This document shows, piece after piece, positions 1 to 12,700 of a stretch of DNA of 36,235 bases. Position 1 is the stretch's first letter, and the number at the start of each line of letters is the position of its first letter. The stretch is from positions 1-36,235 of the forward strand of contig JABVXV010000479.1 of assembly GCA_013365325.1 (NCBI GenBank), given 5' to 3'. The DNA comes from Dipetalonema caudispina. Lineage: Eukaryota > Nematoda > Chromadorea > Rhabditida > Onchocercidae. The notes beneath the pieces were generated by a model, which ran no database searches, was not told where the DNA came from, and saw only the letters and a list, made by a program, of their open reading frames with translations. A program made the translations under genes and the position numbers.

Positions 1-50
1 ATTCATTTCGTTTTATAATTTTATATAATTCAACTATATTCAATTTAAAG

Positions 51-722
51 GTAAAACAAATGACTGAGATGAATGGAACGGTGACAGGCACTTTACTGGT
101 GACACCCAATGCCTTAATGTTTGATCCAGACGTTGTACATCCTCTGGTTCTTGAAAATGGGCAGGATTTGTACATTATGATGGCCCGGTTAGTTTACATT
201 ATGCATATATTTACTGTTTTATTTCCACAACTTTGTAATTCTGATCATATCAATTATATATCTATTAAATTAATAGGAATTAAACAAGTCTCATGTAATT
301 AGATTATTTTTGTAAATAATCCAGCGCTGGTGTATTGTGTGAAATTAGTAACTCTTGGGATTTTCTGCCATTCTTATCAAAAGGCTAGTTCTTGCTTTTG
401 GCCTTAACACAATAATAGGTTAGGACCAGAAAGGATCCGATGCCGCATATGGCACACTGTCAAAATCTTTGATTACATTTTTCTTATCTTGAAAGTTTCG
501 GGCTTGAAATTTTTGGTGAAATTGTTATCAGCCAATTTCAAATTCCACGGTTATGCAGAGCTTTGCTTATCATGAGATATTTTTTATAGGATGGAAGAAG
601 TGATGTCTGTAACGTTGTTTAAGAACACGACGGTATTAAATGATGCTAAGGGTGATAAAGAAGTTCACGATCTCACTCATCAAAATTCATCAGTTCCTGA
701 ATGTTCTGCTTTTCGTACGACT
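51..722 (+). other. lmd-3: GRAM-like segment of the TLDc protein (two exons)
   Basis: The residues around GTLLVTPNALMFDPDV and HPLVLENG, followed across the intron by MEEVMSVTLFKN, match the block in vertebrate OXR1/NCOA7 that reads roughly GVLLVTPNNIMFDP, then DPLVIEHG, then MEEV. The junction is an arginine codon split cg|g, with donor GTTAGT at 188 and acceptor TATAG ending at 589. In the family this is the GRAM-like region between LysM and the linker, thought to aid membrane or lipid interaction. The segment immediately upstream is not in the window. Confidence 0.85.
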
Positions 723-3700
723 GTTAGTTGCCTTTCTTTATCAAGTTAGGTTTTTGAAACTATAATTACTTATTACTTCCTGGGAATTTATTCTTGCAAG
801 ATATGTTTCGTTGAGCTGTAAAAACAACTTTAAAGGTATTCATTTCTCAGCTTTCTAAATACTGAAAAAGACTAGTTTGAGCAGTGGAACCAAAAAATAC
901 GCAAAGTATTAGATGAAGTTTAATCTTTTTTCATCCAAGTAACTTTCAGACGGAAATTGTGGACAAAACATCGAAGAATTTTGCTGGTGACATTTATAAA
1001 AATACAGGTCTTTCTTTCTTATTCTATTTAACAATGTTTTGTAGTTTTCACTTGTTATCAACGCATCAAGTTAAACTTTTAACTTACCTTTTTTTGTAAA
1101 TATTTTTTCCATTTAAATTTAAGGGTTTGTTAATTTTTAGCTAATGTTTCTAACATTTTCTTTTCGGCTTTTTCCTTAGGATTTGAAATTTGTTTGGCAC
1201 CCTTCTTCCTGTAAGGTCATGAATGGGAAGATTAATAATTATTAGAGTAAATGGCTTCAGATAGATTCGTATTAGTGTTTTGATGAAGGTGGTAAGCTTA
1301 TCTGGCTTGAATGTTGGTACTGTCTTAACTATCTTTGTAAATTACTAGTAAATATTATATGACGTGCTGAAATGGCAAAAAGTCTAATGTCGATCTTACT
1401 AAAGGGTTATCGTCCTAACATTACTAATTATCTTGAAGGTTAAGGAACAAAAATTTTTGCTGTGATGGTGATAATAATGATAGTGATAGAGGTAATAATG
1501 GCAGTTTCTGCATAATTTCAGGTGTTCAATCGCCGCGAGTTTTTTTTGATGACATGGATTTGGAAATAAAGCGAAAAGGAGGTCAAAAAGTAGGTTGCAT
1601 TGTACAATACACCCAGTCTTATCTTTTTTTAGGAATAGTGCGTAGAAGCTTTGTCAATCTTCGGAAATATATGTTCCCAAACAACTGTCATAGATTAATG
1701 GAGAATTTTTGTAGTCGAAGAACTTTTTATCTATTATGAATTTCATTCTTTGATTTTTTGGCTAATGAAATATCTATAATTCACCAACGTTTCACATATT
1801 TTTTCAATATTTATATTAGTTGTGTGAGGTATAAATCTCATAGAATAATTTATGTTTATATCAACTATTCGAGGCTTTATTTTCCGCTTTCTGGGATTCT
1901 AAATGATAAATAGGTGCTGAAATCACCAGGAAAGATTGAGCTTTTTAAGTTGTATTTTTATCATTTTAATCATCCAAACACTGATTCATTTAACAAATCA
2001 CACAAAACATTTTATTCTTTCTCATAGATCATTTACCCTTTTTTATTTTTTTTTAGTTTGTCAATTTCACACAATTTTTTTAGATGAGTGAATAATTTGA
2101 GAAGAATAATATAGCATAATTTTAGTTTCAAATTTTTATCTTTATAAATTTACTGCATTATTTAATTTCGAAAGAATGGAATGGATGGAAATGATTATTT
2201 TGAAGCTTCCCGAGGTATATTTTTGTAAATTATTCGGAATAAAAATTTTTTTATCCGTGGGGATTTTTTCTTTGTCCACCGCTCTATCTTTTCAGTTTAA
2301 GAGGATGTATTACAGGTACACATTGGACATGTTGGATCCAATTTTAAATCCTTCCTGATTTTCAAGAAAGAAAATAAATTAGATGAAGCGGCTCAAACTG
2401 CTCGGCGCAGTTATTCTGATCTATCCAACGGTTCGAAACACTTTACATATCACATGTCACTATTTTCATCCAAATTTCTGGTTTAATTTTAAAGAATCGA
2501 ACTTGAAAATAAGCTTTCTTCATCTGCTCGCTGTGTCACTTTGTTTGCTTTCATTTTTTATCCAATTGCTATTTTACACATTCTTTCAGGACAGAAAGCT
2601 GATGAAATGAATAAAACGTTTATCTCTGGGTGAGTAATTTATGATACTCCTGAGCTTTATTTTTTCAATTCAAGTTAGCCATATTCATGAATATTCACAA
2701 AAATCAAACATCTTCGAAGGTAAATATAAATTTCGGACAGGAATGGCGAGAACAAGCAGCAGTATTTTTCGCAACCTTCGACTAGTGTGGATAATGTGCG
2801 TATTGGATTAGCCTGTAATCCGCTTTCTAAACTTGGGAGGACGTTAAGGTCGGTTCAGGTTTTATCTATGAAACCAATTGTCTTTATAATTTTCACTTGT
2901 AGAGTAGTTTCTTGAATAGTCAACATTTTTATACAATTTTTGTTATGTTGAAAAGCATAAATACATTGTATTGCATATCCAAATGCTTATCACAGTTAAA
3001 CTTCTTTAGATATGTTTCTTTATTGCTCATCGATCTTTGAAATGTGTCTGATGGTCTGACTCTATTCTGTCATGCAAATTTTAAGAAATAATTTTGCTTT
3101 AGTATTCATGCAAACACAATCCGTGGTTCGGTGACTTCTGGGGCTGAACGTATGACACAGTCAGCAATGAGCGGTACAAAATCAGTTGCTCAAGGTGTTG
3201 TTTCCCAAAGCAAGGCTGTTGCAGGTGAGGCCCAAATTGGTAGTATGCTACTTCGAATCGTTGAAATTTAGCATTGATCGTAGGCTAGTCTACAAGGTTA
3301 TCGTACTGCACATTCATCGATAACACCATAATGACCGGAGAGTGCTTTTTTTATACAAACGAATATTAGAGGATATTAGCTTGTTATCTGAATATTAGAG
3401 GAATATTACTCCTTGGCACTTGTTATCTTTTAACAGAAAACAGCAGTACTCCTGATACCGATAGATTTTTTTTTTGTGTAGTTTTCATCTTTTCTTGGCT
3501 TACATTTAGCGTAAAAGGAAAATTGGTACAAATAAAACCAAGTATTTGGATTGATAAATTAATGAAATGAGATTGCAGGTTAATCGTTGAACTTTAGATG
3601 CTTTTATAATTTGAAAAGCAATCTGTTCGTGTTTTAAATTGCTCTTACAAATTAGAATCGAAAATTCTGCTCTTATAGGCGCTAGAGCAGATAGCTATGG

Positions 3701-6700
3701 CTTGTTCTATACTTTTGGTGCTATAATGTAACGGGACTAAATTTGGTTGCGAAAATAGAAATTAGATAACATAAAAATAAGCACTCTATAAGTATAGCAG
3801 CAGATAGATTTTTGAAAATTTAATGCATTAATGTTGAAGGTGATTGAGAAAAATCATTGTTGAGCAATATCTTCTTTCTTGAAGTAGTTACTTTCCCAAT
3901 TCGATGCTTTTCTGAATGCTATATTACTTTAAAATAGTACTGCTATTGCTTTTCTGATATTATTATTAATTTTGTGAAAGCATGGACTTATTTCTTTCAT
4001 TTGAATAGGACGTGATCTGGAAAATGAAGTATTTTAGGATAGATGTGGAAATACCTCGAAATAAGTCGCTATTTTCCAAATATTTACTGTTTTTTGAAGC
4101 TAAATGTTATCCCTCAAATAATTTTACGTAGTAAACTTATAACAATGTTTTCCAGGTACACTACAAACTGGCATACAAACCAGTGTTAAAGTGGCAGCAA
4201 GTCATGCAAAAACGGCTGTTGGTGCAGTAGTTGCTGTGCCACAGGGTATCGCTAATATGAGTAGCGGTTTGTTCCCTGCATCACAAAATTCTGAAGCAAC
4301 GATTTTTCAAGTTAGCATATTTTACTTTTGCTTTGTTGCTACTCAATGTGAATTTGAGTATGCGTGGAAGATGTTCGCTTTTAGAACGTTCCTGTTATTA
4401 ATTGAACGACATGTTAGTTCTACGGCTATTTTTCCTGTGGACTTGACTATTTTTGATGCAAAGCGACTTGGTTTATGGAACTGTACCTCATTTTATATTT
4501 TAGAAGCTATACAATGCGTTCCGGCGCAGCCGGAAGTTTATTTTTCTTTCATCTATGATTAGCAGGGCATTTAAATGAAGACACCATCACTAAAAAAGAA
4601 ATTGACACTCTTTCTAGAGTTGAATCATCATTTTGAAGTGATATTCGCGTTTTAATATTTTAAACTGCCTTATCTCCCTAGATTTTACTTACCTGCTCTT
4701 TAAATATAAGAAATGTAGAAAGTTTATTAACACTGCTGTGCTGTTTTAGTTCTGATATCATAACCCTTAAATTATTTGATCTGAGAGTTTCAATTTAAAT
4801 TAAATCCAAATTGAGCTATTTTGTTACACTTCTTGAATTTTATGATCGTTCTCGAAAATTACGTCATGATTGCTACATAAATTTAATTAACTTAGCATTT
4901 TTTAAAATATTATGGACTAAGTCTGACATGTGAACTGTTTTCATTTATGAACCCTTTTTTCAATATTAGGACATTACCGATTGCTTGTTCGTACTTGCTA
5001 AATCGATCTTGGTGTTATAAAAACCTTTTTATGCTCAATTTTTTTTCTCATAGTTCATAGATATCACACTATTAATGTCAAGTTTGAATTCGAACATCTT
5101 TGTTTTCCGACATAGCAGTGACTGAGTATCTTTCTTAATTCAGGATAAAACTGTTTCAAAGACACGAAAAGAGCAAAATTTGGCTGCATTGTTGTCGTTA
5201 AAAGAGAAGACTCAACAGTTGCGAGAGGAAGCTGTGAGAAATAAACAGTAAGTATATTACTCGTTTTATATTTATTAATAGATTTGGAATCGTCAATTAT
5301 TATACTATTGAAACTATTGACATTTTGATCAGGGGCTGTTGGAAAAACGCATATCCTTTTCGAATGACTATGATGAATTTTTCCTTTGTTCAGATAAGTA
5401 CTATTACTTTATCATTGCACTATATTTTCGTTTTCTCTTCATTTTTTTTTTTGCTAGCGATCAAAAATGAACATAATTTTGTTGCACATTAAATTGTCTC
5501 TCATTTTTTACGCGTACTGTCCTAAAATTATATTTTCCCTTCGTTCAAATTAGTGAAAAGACGACAATGATCCAACTTGTTTAAAGTTGCTTAAATCATT
5601 TGAATAACTGGCCATGATTTAACATCTGACGATGAAATCGAATATCGAAAATGAATTTTTGAATGAAGAATTCGCTTTTGCGAAAGGGTTAATTAATTCA
5701 TAAAGTAGGTCCAGTGAAATTAATGTGTCGATGCATATTTTGCTTTATTTACTTTGAATTTCTCAACATTTTGTGATGTTGCATTCTTTTTATTCTTTTT
5801 TTACAGCTTCTTTTGCGCTGCATCAATGGACGAGATGCTGAACCTGTTCAAACCGGTGCACGAACTTCTTTCTCCAGCACAAAAATTTTCAGCAGCCGAA
5901 AAAAGCACTCCGCCCGACTCACCGTACTATATGGCTGTTCGTTTGAAAAGGAAGAAAAAGTGTGACAAAGGTAACTTCAGGGACTTGCTTGAACATTATG
6001 AAAAGCAAAAGCAGAGTATGGAATTCAAAAGCTGTTTCAGTCTTCGTTTTTTTGGAATCTTATGAATTGTTGAAATACCATCACATTGAATCTCTTCTAG
6101 TTATTGTGTTGGTCTGCCTATTTTCTTCAACTTTTAGTTTTTTATGGCACCTTGTCGAATCAAAAAAAAATCAATCCTAGTCTCGATTAAAAATATTTGA
6201 TTTTGAGAACGATCCGCAGCGGTTGGTACTGTACGTCCACCATCAACAAGCACCGAAGATATGATCGCTAATCGTGCAAGGCAAGAATTCTGGTTTACTA
6301 TACCAAAGCATAAAGTTGATCCCATTTATCACTTCTTGTTGCAGTGGAATCCTGAGAAATATGGGTCTGTAAGTTTTTGCTTTTTTTTTTCTTACCTTGA
6401 TGCTCTTACAGGCAATGTCCATGAAGTCATTGTTGAAATTTTTTGAAAAATGATCGCATTTCAGCAAACTGCGGTAGGTTTAAGGGTGTAATTGAACTAA
6501 AGGAAGTAGTGGAAGATATATGGTAGGTCATTTCCAAGACATACATTTTCTTTTAAATTGTAGAGACTCTTTTAAAGTTCAGAATCTTTTTTCGTTCTTT
6601 GCAGAGTACAGAGGAAATGCATCCAAAAGAATCAGCTGATCGACAGGAAGCGTGCGAGCTGCTTGAAGACTGCGGATTTGTGGTTCTGGATTCAGAAGCT

Positions 6701-9700
6701 AGCAAGAAATTTGCAGGTTGGTTATTGTTTTATTGTCTGAAGTAATGAATTTTAGAATGTTTATTCTCAGATTTCAGAGAAAAATTTCTATAGTTGTTGT
6801 TTGTTGCAATATTTGCCCTTTAATATATTTAATTTTCTTTTTTTTGTTTGGAACTCCCATTACCAATAAAATTTTTTTGTGAGTTTCACTATCTTCAACA
6901 GTGATTAAGATTGTTTATTCTATTCCCTCGAAAAATTATTATTTTTTGAGTAATTTCTATGGAAAGTATTTATTATTTTTTATTATTGATTGGCAACAAA
7001 TCTTTAAATTGCTCAGCAATCCGTTTTCTTAAATTTATTGAGCAAATGTGTTATACATATATATATATATATATATATATATTGCCATAAATTGATAATT
7101 TTAAGATCATCAAAATAAGGTTATAACGAAAGATCGCATTATCGAAATAGGTCAATGATAACACTATTATTATTGGCATTAGTATTAATGAGATGTTCAT
7201 AGTCCATCATAGATGAAAATATCGCAAGGAAAGGACATAGAGTTTGGTTTTATGTTCTCGGTCGCATATTTCGAACATTATGTTAGTGTTGTCAGGGAAG
7301 TCACACAAAGCAAGAAATTTCGTCGTCGATTCGGAGACAGCTACTCTTAATATTATCGTGGTAGGGAAGGAGGTAGTTCTTTGTTCAATTATTACCTCGT
7401 CAGTTATAATTGGTCGTATTAATTATCTGCATGAACTCACTGACTTTCATGCTCCTCGATGTTGTGTTGCTATAATTTTATTTGTTTCTTCTAAAAAACA
7501 CATTATTTTCATTATTCTCAGACGACCCACCAGTTGTTTATTAGTCCTTATGATTCGTTTTCTAAGCTCCGTGGAGGATGCTGTTACGACTGGAACTACT
7601 GATCATGATTTGAAGAAGGTCGAGATGATTCTCCATCTTAGATCAGTTCCATCAATCCCTCCAATATTATTGGTGACGTGATATCCTGAATATTGCTTTA
7701 CAGTAATTGCTACGTTTTTCGGGGATTCATCAGTTTTCTTTTTTTCTGCCGATTTTTTACGCTCTTGTTCCTAGCAGATGTCCAACCTAAAGTTTATTTT
7801 TTATACAATGTAGATAACAGTTCTCCTCAATAGTCACCAATAATGTTTTTGAAAGAACAGCTTCTTGCTTAATAGAATCCAATCATATCTGATTTAGCAG
7901 TTTTCTTGTTTCTTTTAAAATGGGGAAGTGATTTGGAACCTATTCCATTGTACGTTTTGCAGTTATTGATAAATAGAAGCAAAAACATGCCGACTACCAT
8001 ATCATGTATAGAATGGTTTGTAGTGTTTTCATCGTTTCATTTTTCCGTAAATCCTTGGTACTTCACATTCATCTCTTACATTAGTACTCCAATATGATTT
8101 CACTAGAACCTCGCATTTTATTTTGCTTTATCATTAGTTTTATTTTAAATTCATTTTAACTCTTCATCCACTGTCTCCTTTCACTCTTTTTTCATTATAG
8201 ATCTTATTTGATTTTACTTTTGTGATATTTCCTTTCTCTAGTTTCCTGGCTTGATTTTTAAAAGTTTTAACCCACGTGATAAGCATCTTCAGTTTGGTTT
8301 ACGTATATTTACTTTTTTCGGGTCATTTTACTACTGTAAAGCGTTGTCTGAATAATAATATTCGAATTCCTTAGTTTCAATGATCATTTTCAATTAGTTA
8401 TTTTGACATTGAGTAAGGAAATTTTTGTATTGATCTATTGTTCATTATTGCCCCCTTTTTTCTAGATTTTTGAAATAAGCGCTTAAATTTCCTTTTTTTT
8501 AAAAACTCCTTGTTCTCATATTAACCTATCTTCGATACTTATTAACAAATGAAATATAATTAATAGGATTATTTCCCCATATTTATCTTGTAATTGTAGT
8601 GATCAAATCACTGTGAGTCCGAACAAGGGCTTTAGTAAAGGCCTGACTTTAGCAATGGGTTACTTTAAGATTCTCTTAATAGTAACTGATGGATAGATGT
8701 CATATGTAAACTAAATCAGGAATATCCCATTGTTTGCATATTTTAAATTTTAGTGATTTTTTAGTACCTGTGGTTCTTATGAAGGTGGGTCTTTTGCTGA
8801 TTTCATTTCGAGCAGTCAAAAAAATTTGATTTTTTTCTCTTCAAATTGAGAAAATCAGAAAGGTATAACATTTCTGATCTCGCTTATTAAGTACTTAATC
8901 ATCTACTCGTTTTTTGTTGCATGTTATCAAAACTTAACAGATGCATTCTGCGGTAAGAAACTCCTATTCATTTCTGCCATTGTTATTGTCAGTAAATAGA
9001 ATGGAACAGGTTGAACAAATCTCCGTTATTCGACTGTGCCATTCATGGCCTTTCATCGTTGTTTCATATGTATCAATTATATATTTGGTCATTTGATTTT
9101 TGATATAGAGCACCTTTTCATTTAAAAATTTTCAAAAACTCTCTTAGAAAATATGGAGTCAGTTTAGTCGTAGCTGCGGTGGGATGTAATGTGTTTCTTG
9201 CACAGAGTCCAGAATTTCTTGTGTTTCTACAATATTCTAAAAAATGAAGATCGTGCTTTATTAATCGGTTAGCAAAGTATTTCTAAAAAACATTCTCTCA
9301 TAAAGTATAATATGAAGGTCGAATAGGAAGGAATCAGCGTAGAAGAGAGCTTAAGAAGGACGGAACTGTGAGGTACTTTATTTTTAGAATATATGTAGTT
9401 TTTTTTTTTCCTTTTTTTACATTGCTTTAACTGGGCGGTTCTTTAAAACAACTTTTTGGGCTAATTCCACTGTTTTTTCATCTCTTTATTGTTTATTTTA
9501 CTCTTTTGCATTCAATATTTATGTTTACTTAGCAAATGTTTGCTAAATTTTTGGAAAAGACAGTGTTTGTTGAATGGCATTGGCTTTGCATTTTCGAAGT
9601 TTAAGACAGTGAGTCTGCTGCAACAATTTTTTTTTTTTCCGTTTCTGTTTTCAATGCCATTCGCTTCCCTCCTTGGAAAATGATACTGCTTTTCCATTAT

Positions 9701-12700
9701 CGTTTGTGTTATTTACAAAGGAAATTATCTGAAAGTCTTTTAAATGCAGCAAATGATGGCTATTAAAAGCATTTGCTGAACAAATCGTAGAGAAACTGAT
9801 CTGTCCATCTATTAATGGCCAAGTATATCATTTCTTGACTGAAAAAAATCCCTTGAAATTTTAAGAGTGATTAGCATTCATTCATCAATTTCTTGATTTC
9901 CTCAAATCTTCGTCAATTTCAGTGTGGCATTTTTTCTTTTTCGTTGTATTGTTTTATTAGGAAGAACTCCTTTCGTTGAAAATGATGTCATCCCTTCGTT
10001 AAAAATGATATATGCTTTCGAAATATGGAAGAAAATCAAAGCTTCTTCAAAATTTAAAAGTTTGTTATACAAAATTCTGTTCTGAGATTACCGATGATAG
10101 CTTTACCAACAGTTGAATGTCGAGGATCTTGGAGATTTAATATCATGTTATTTGATTTAATATCATGTTTCCGAGATATTCTGTTACGCAGCATTTCTGT
10201 TGTAATTTTAAGCAGCATCAGAAAACAGTGCTACACTGAAATTCCCAACAATTTTTATACCTAAAGTTAACTTCTGAATCCACTGTCAAAAAATATTAAT
10301 GCATGTTACACAAATCGTTCATTGCCTTTTTAAGTTTAGAATCTTTATGAATTTCCTCAAAAATTGCTCATTTTTCATGCACTTTTCGAATATATTTTCG
10401 CGGAGAATTGTCGTCCTTCAAGAAACGTTTTTCCATTTTTTTCTGTTCTTTTCAGGTATATCATTTCACATTTCAGAATGATGAAGTGGTAGTTGGTTCT
10501 TATTCTTCGAAACCTTTTTGTCATTTCCTGTTCCAGTTCGCATCCAACTTTTTTCGAGTAGTGTGCAGTGATTTAAACGTCTATGAAATATGTGTTTGGA
10601 AAAAAACTGAATATTTCTATAGACACTGTCATTATATCGCTGAAATGGGAATGTAGGGTTATGAACAAAGGCTTCCATCACTAGCAATAAGTTTGTGTAG
10701 AAATTCAGTTTCTGATAATGTTTTCCTCCTTAATAGATTTAATTGGACAAATGGAACGGGACGGACAATAGTCTTAGTGTATATTGTGAATGAAGCTTTT
10801 CTGAAAGTAAAAAATTTGAATGTGTCCGGAAATGCAAAGTTGATTTATTGTTGAGTATATTATAAAACAAGCAAATTCGTCATGATCATAAATTTCTGAT
10901 GTTAATCCATCCCTACTTTATTTAATTATTTATATCATAACTAGTCCTCATTTAATTCAATAGAATTACATGGTGTAAAAATTGAGTGGTGATCTTTGGT
11001 GGAATATTTTGTGTTGTGTTATAATAATAACCCTTGCAGTATTCATGCTCGTATAATCTCTTGCTTATGCCGACTAAAAATCACATTTCATAACCGTCCA
11101 ATAGAGGTTGTCAGGAAATCAGTGTTTTTGTCCTAAATTCATTATAACGAATCATTGGTACTGAAAATGTGAAGTGATGCTGCTCGAAATACTTTATCTA
11201 AATTCATCTGAATATCGAAATGGCTAGATTTGATGACTTATATAAAAATTTGACTTAATTTCTATATGTCTCCTAATTCTCTTGTTTGGAATATTGTAGT
11301 TAGTGGAGAAAAAAAATCGAGTAAAATCAGGAAAGGAAGAGACCGAAACTAATTTTTAAATTCAGAAAAAATTTTTTCTTTGAATTTACTGCTTCCCCTT
11401 GTCCTTCCACGGTGTTAGACCTTTTCGTTCGTTGTTTTTATAGTTTCCGCCCTTTACTTGCTGTAGGAATTACCTTTCATATCATTTCAAAACAATTTTT
11501 TTCCCCTCACTTTACTTCAGTTGTTCATATATGAATTCTGGCAGTAGTTTTATAAGTCAGTGTTGACAGCACATCAATACCGATCCACAAAAGTAATATA
11601 AAGGTTCTTGTAATTTCTTGTATGATTCCTTTAATACTAAATTGCACATCCTGAATTACTTGTAAGCTTCGTTTCTCTTGGTGAATAATGCAGTAATTTA
11701 TCAATAGCTAGCTACTATTTCTATCATTGTAAATGCATGTTTAGATAGATAAGTAACTGAGTGCACAGATAACCAGATGTAATGTTCATGAATGCTTTTC
11801 CCTGGTTAAAATGGAGTCGGATTTCAATTTAACTATAATTCAAGGAATTCTTCATTAAAATGACAATTCGTATTGAATTTTTTGACAGTTTCTTTTTATA
11901 TACAGTCTCGGAAACCATTTTATGTGAATTATAAGTTATTGCTTTAATCTCACTTAGTGATGTAATTGGCAAAAAAATGAAACCAGTTTTTTTTATTGTT
12001 CAGTTCCTTACCTGTTTAGAATTAAAATGTTTTACCTCTTCACATCCACCATTCAGTTTGTCTTTTGACGCGCTGTATAAGTAACGGGTAGTGCAAGTTG
12101 CAAAGTTAATTACGAAATCTCCGGAAATATCAAAAATGATTCATCGACTTGCTGAACGTGTGGGAAACCTTAGTGTATGTGCTTTTTCAACGCAATATTA
12201 ATTACACTTTTTTTAGATACTAATGTATTAATTGTATTAATTTTAATGTACTGATGTCCAGAGGTAGTTGCTTGATTATAACTGTGCGCAAAATATCCGT
12301 ATGTAGGGAAAAATTCTGATTACGGCTGCTATTTCTCAAGACATTTCATGCTTCAGCAAAGTCCAGTTATTTTAATATATATTCTTCCAGTATGATTTAT
12401 TAGTATAATTACCTTATGATAGAAACGCTCAAACTTCATATGTTATCACTGAGATATGAAACTCTAAGATGCCTTTTTTCAAGTTTGTCATGTCAGAGAA
12501 TTTCCTTCATTTTTTGTCTGATGAACATTTTTTACTGCATTAGTTTGATTTTAGTTGTTTAAATTTCGAAATCTTGGTACATTTTTGTACAAAGTACTTC
12601 ACATATATAGAGTGCCGTTTCACTTTTCCGTTATCATTTCATCGTTATTTTTTGGTTTAATTAGGTTTTTTAAATGAGTTTTTTTTTTAAACATAAATAC

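Noticed and set aside
3360..3430. Duplicated GAATATTAGAGGA and CTTGTTATCT
   Set aside because: Short local duplication inside an intron of AT-rich DNA, too small to call an element. The same applies to the doubled GATTTAATATCATGTT near 10.15 kb.
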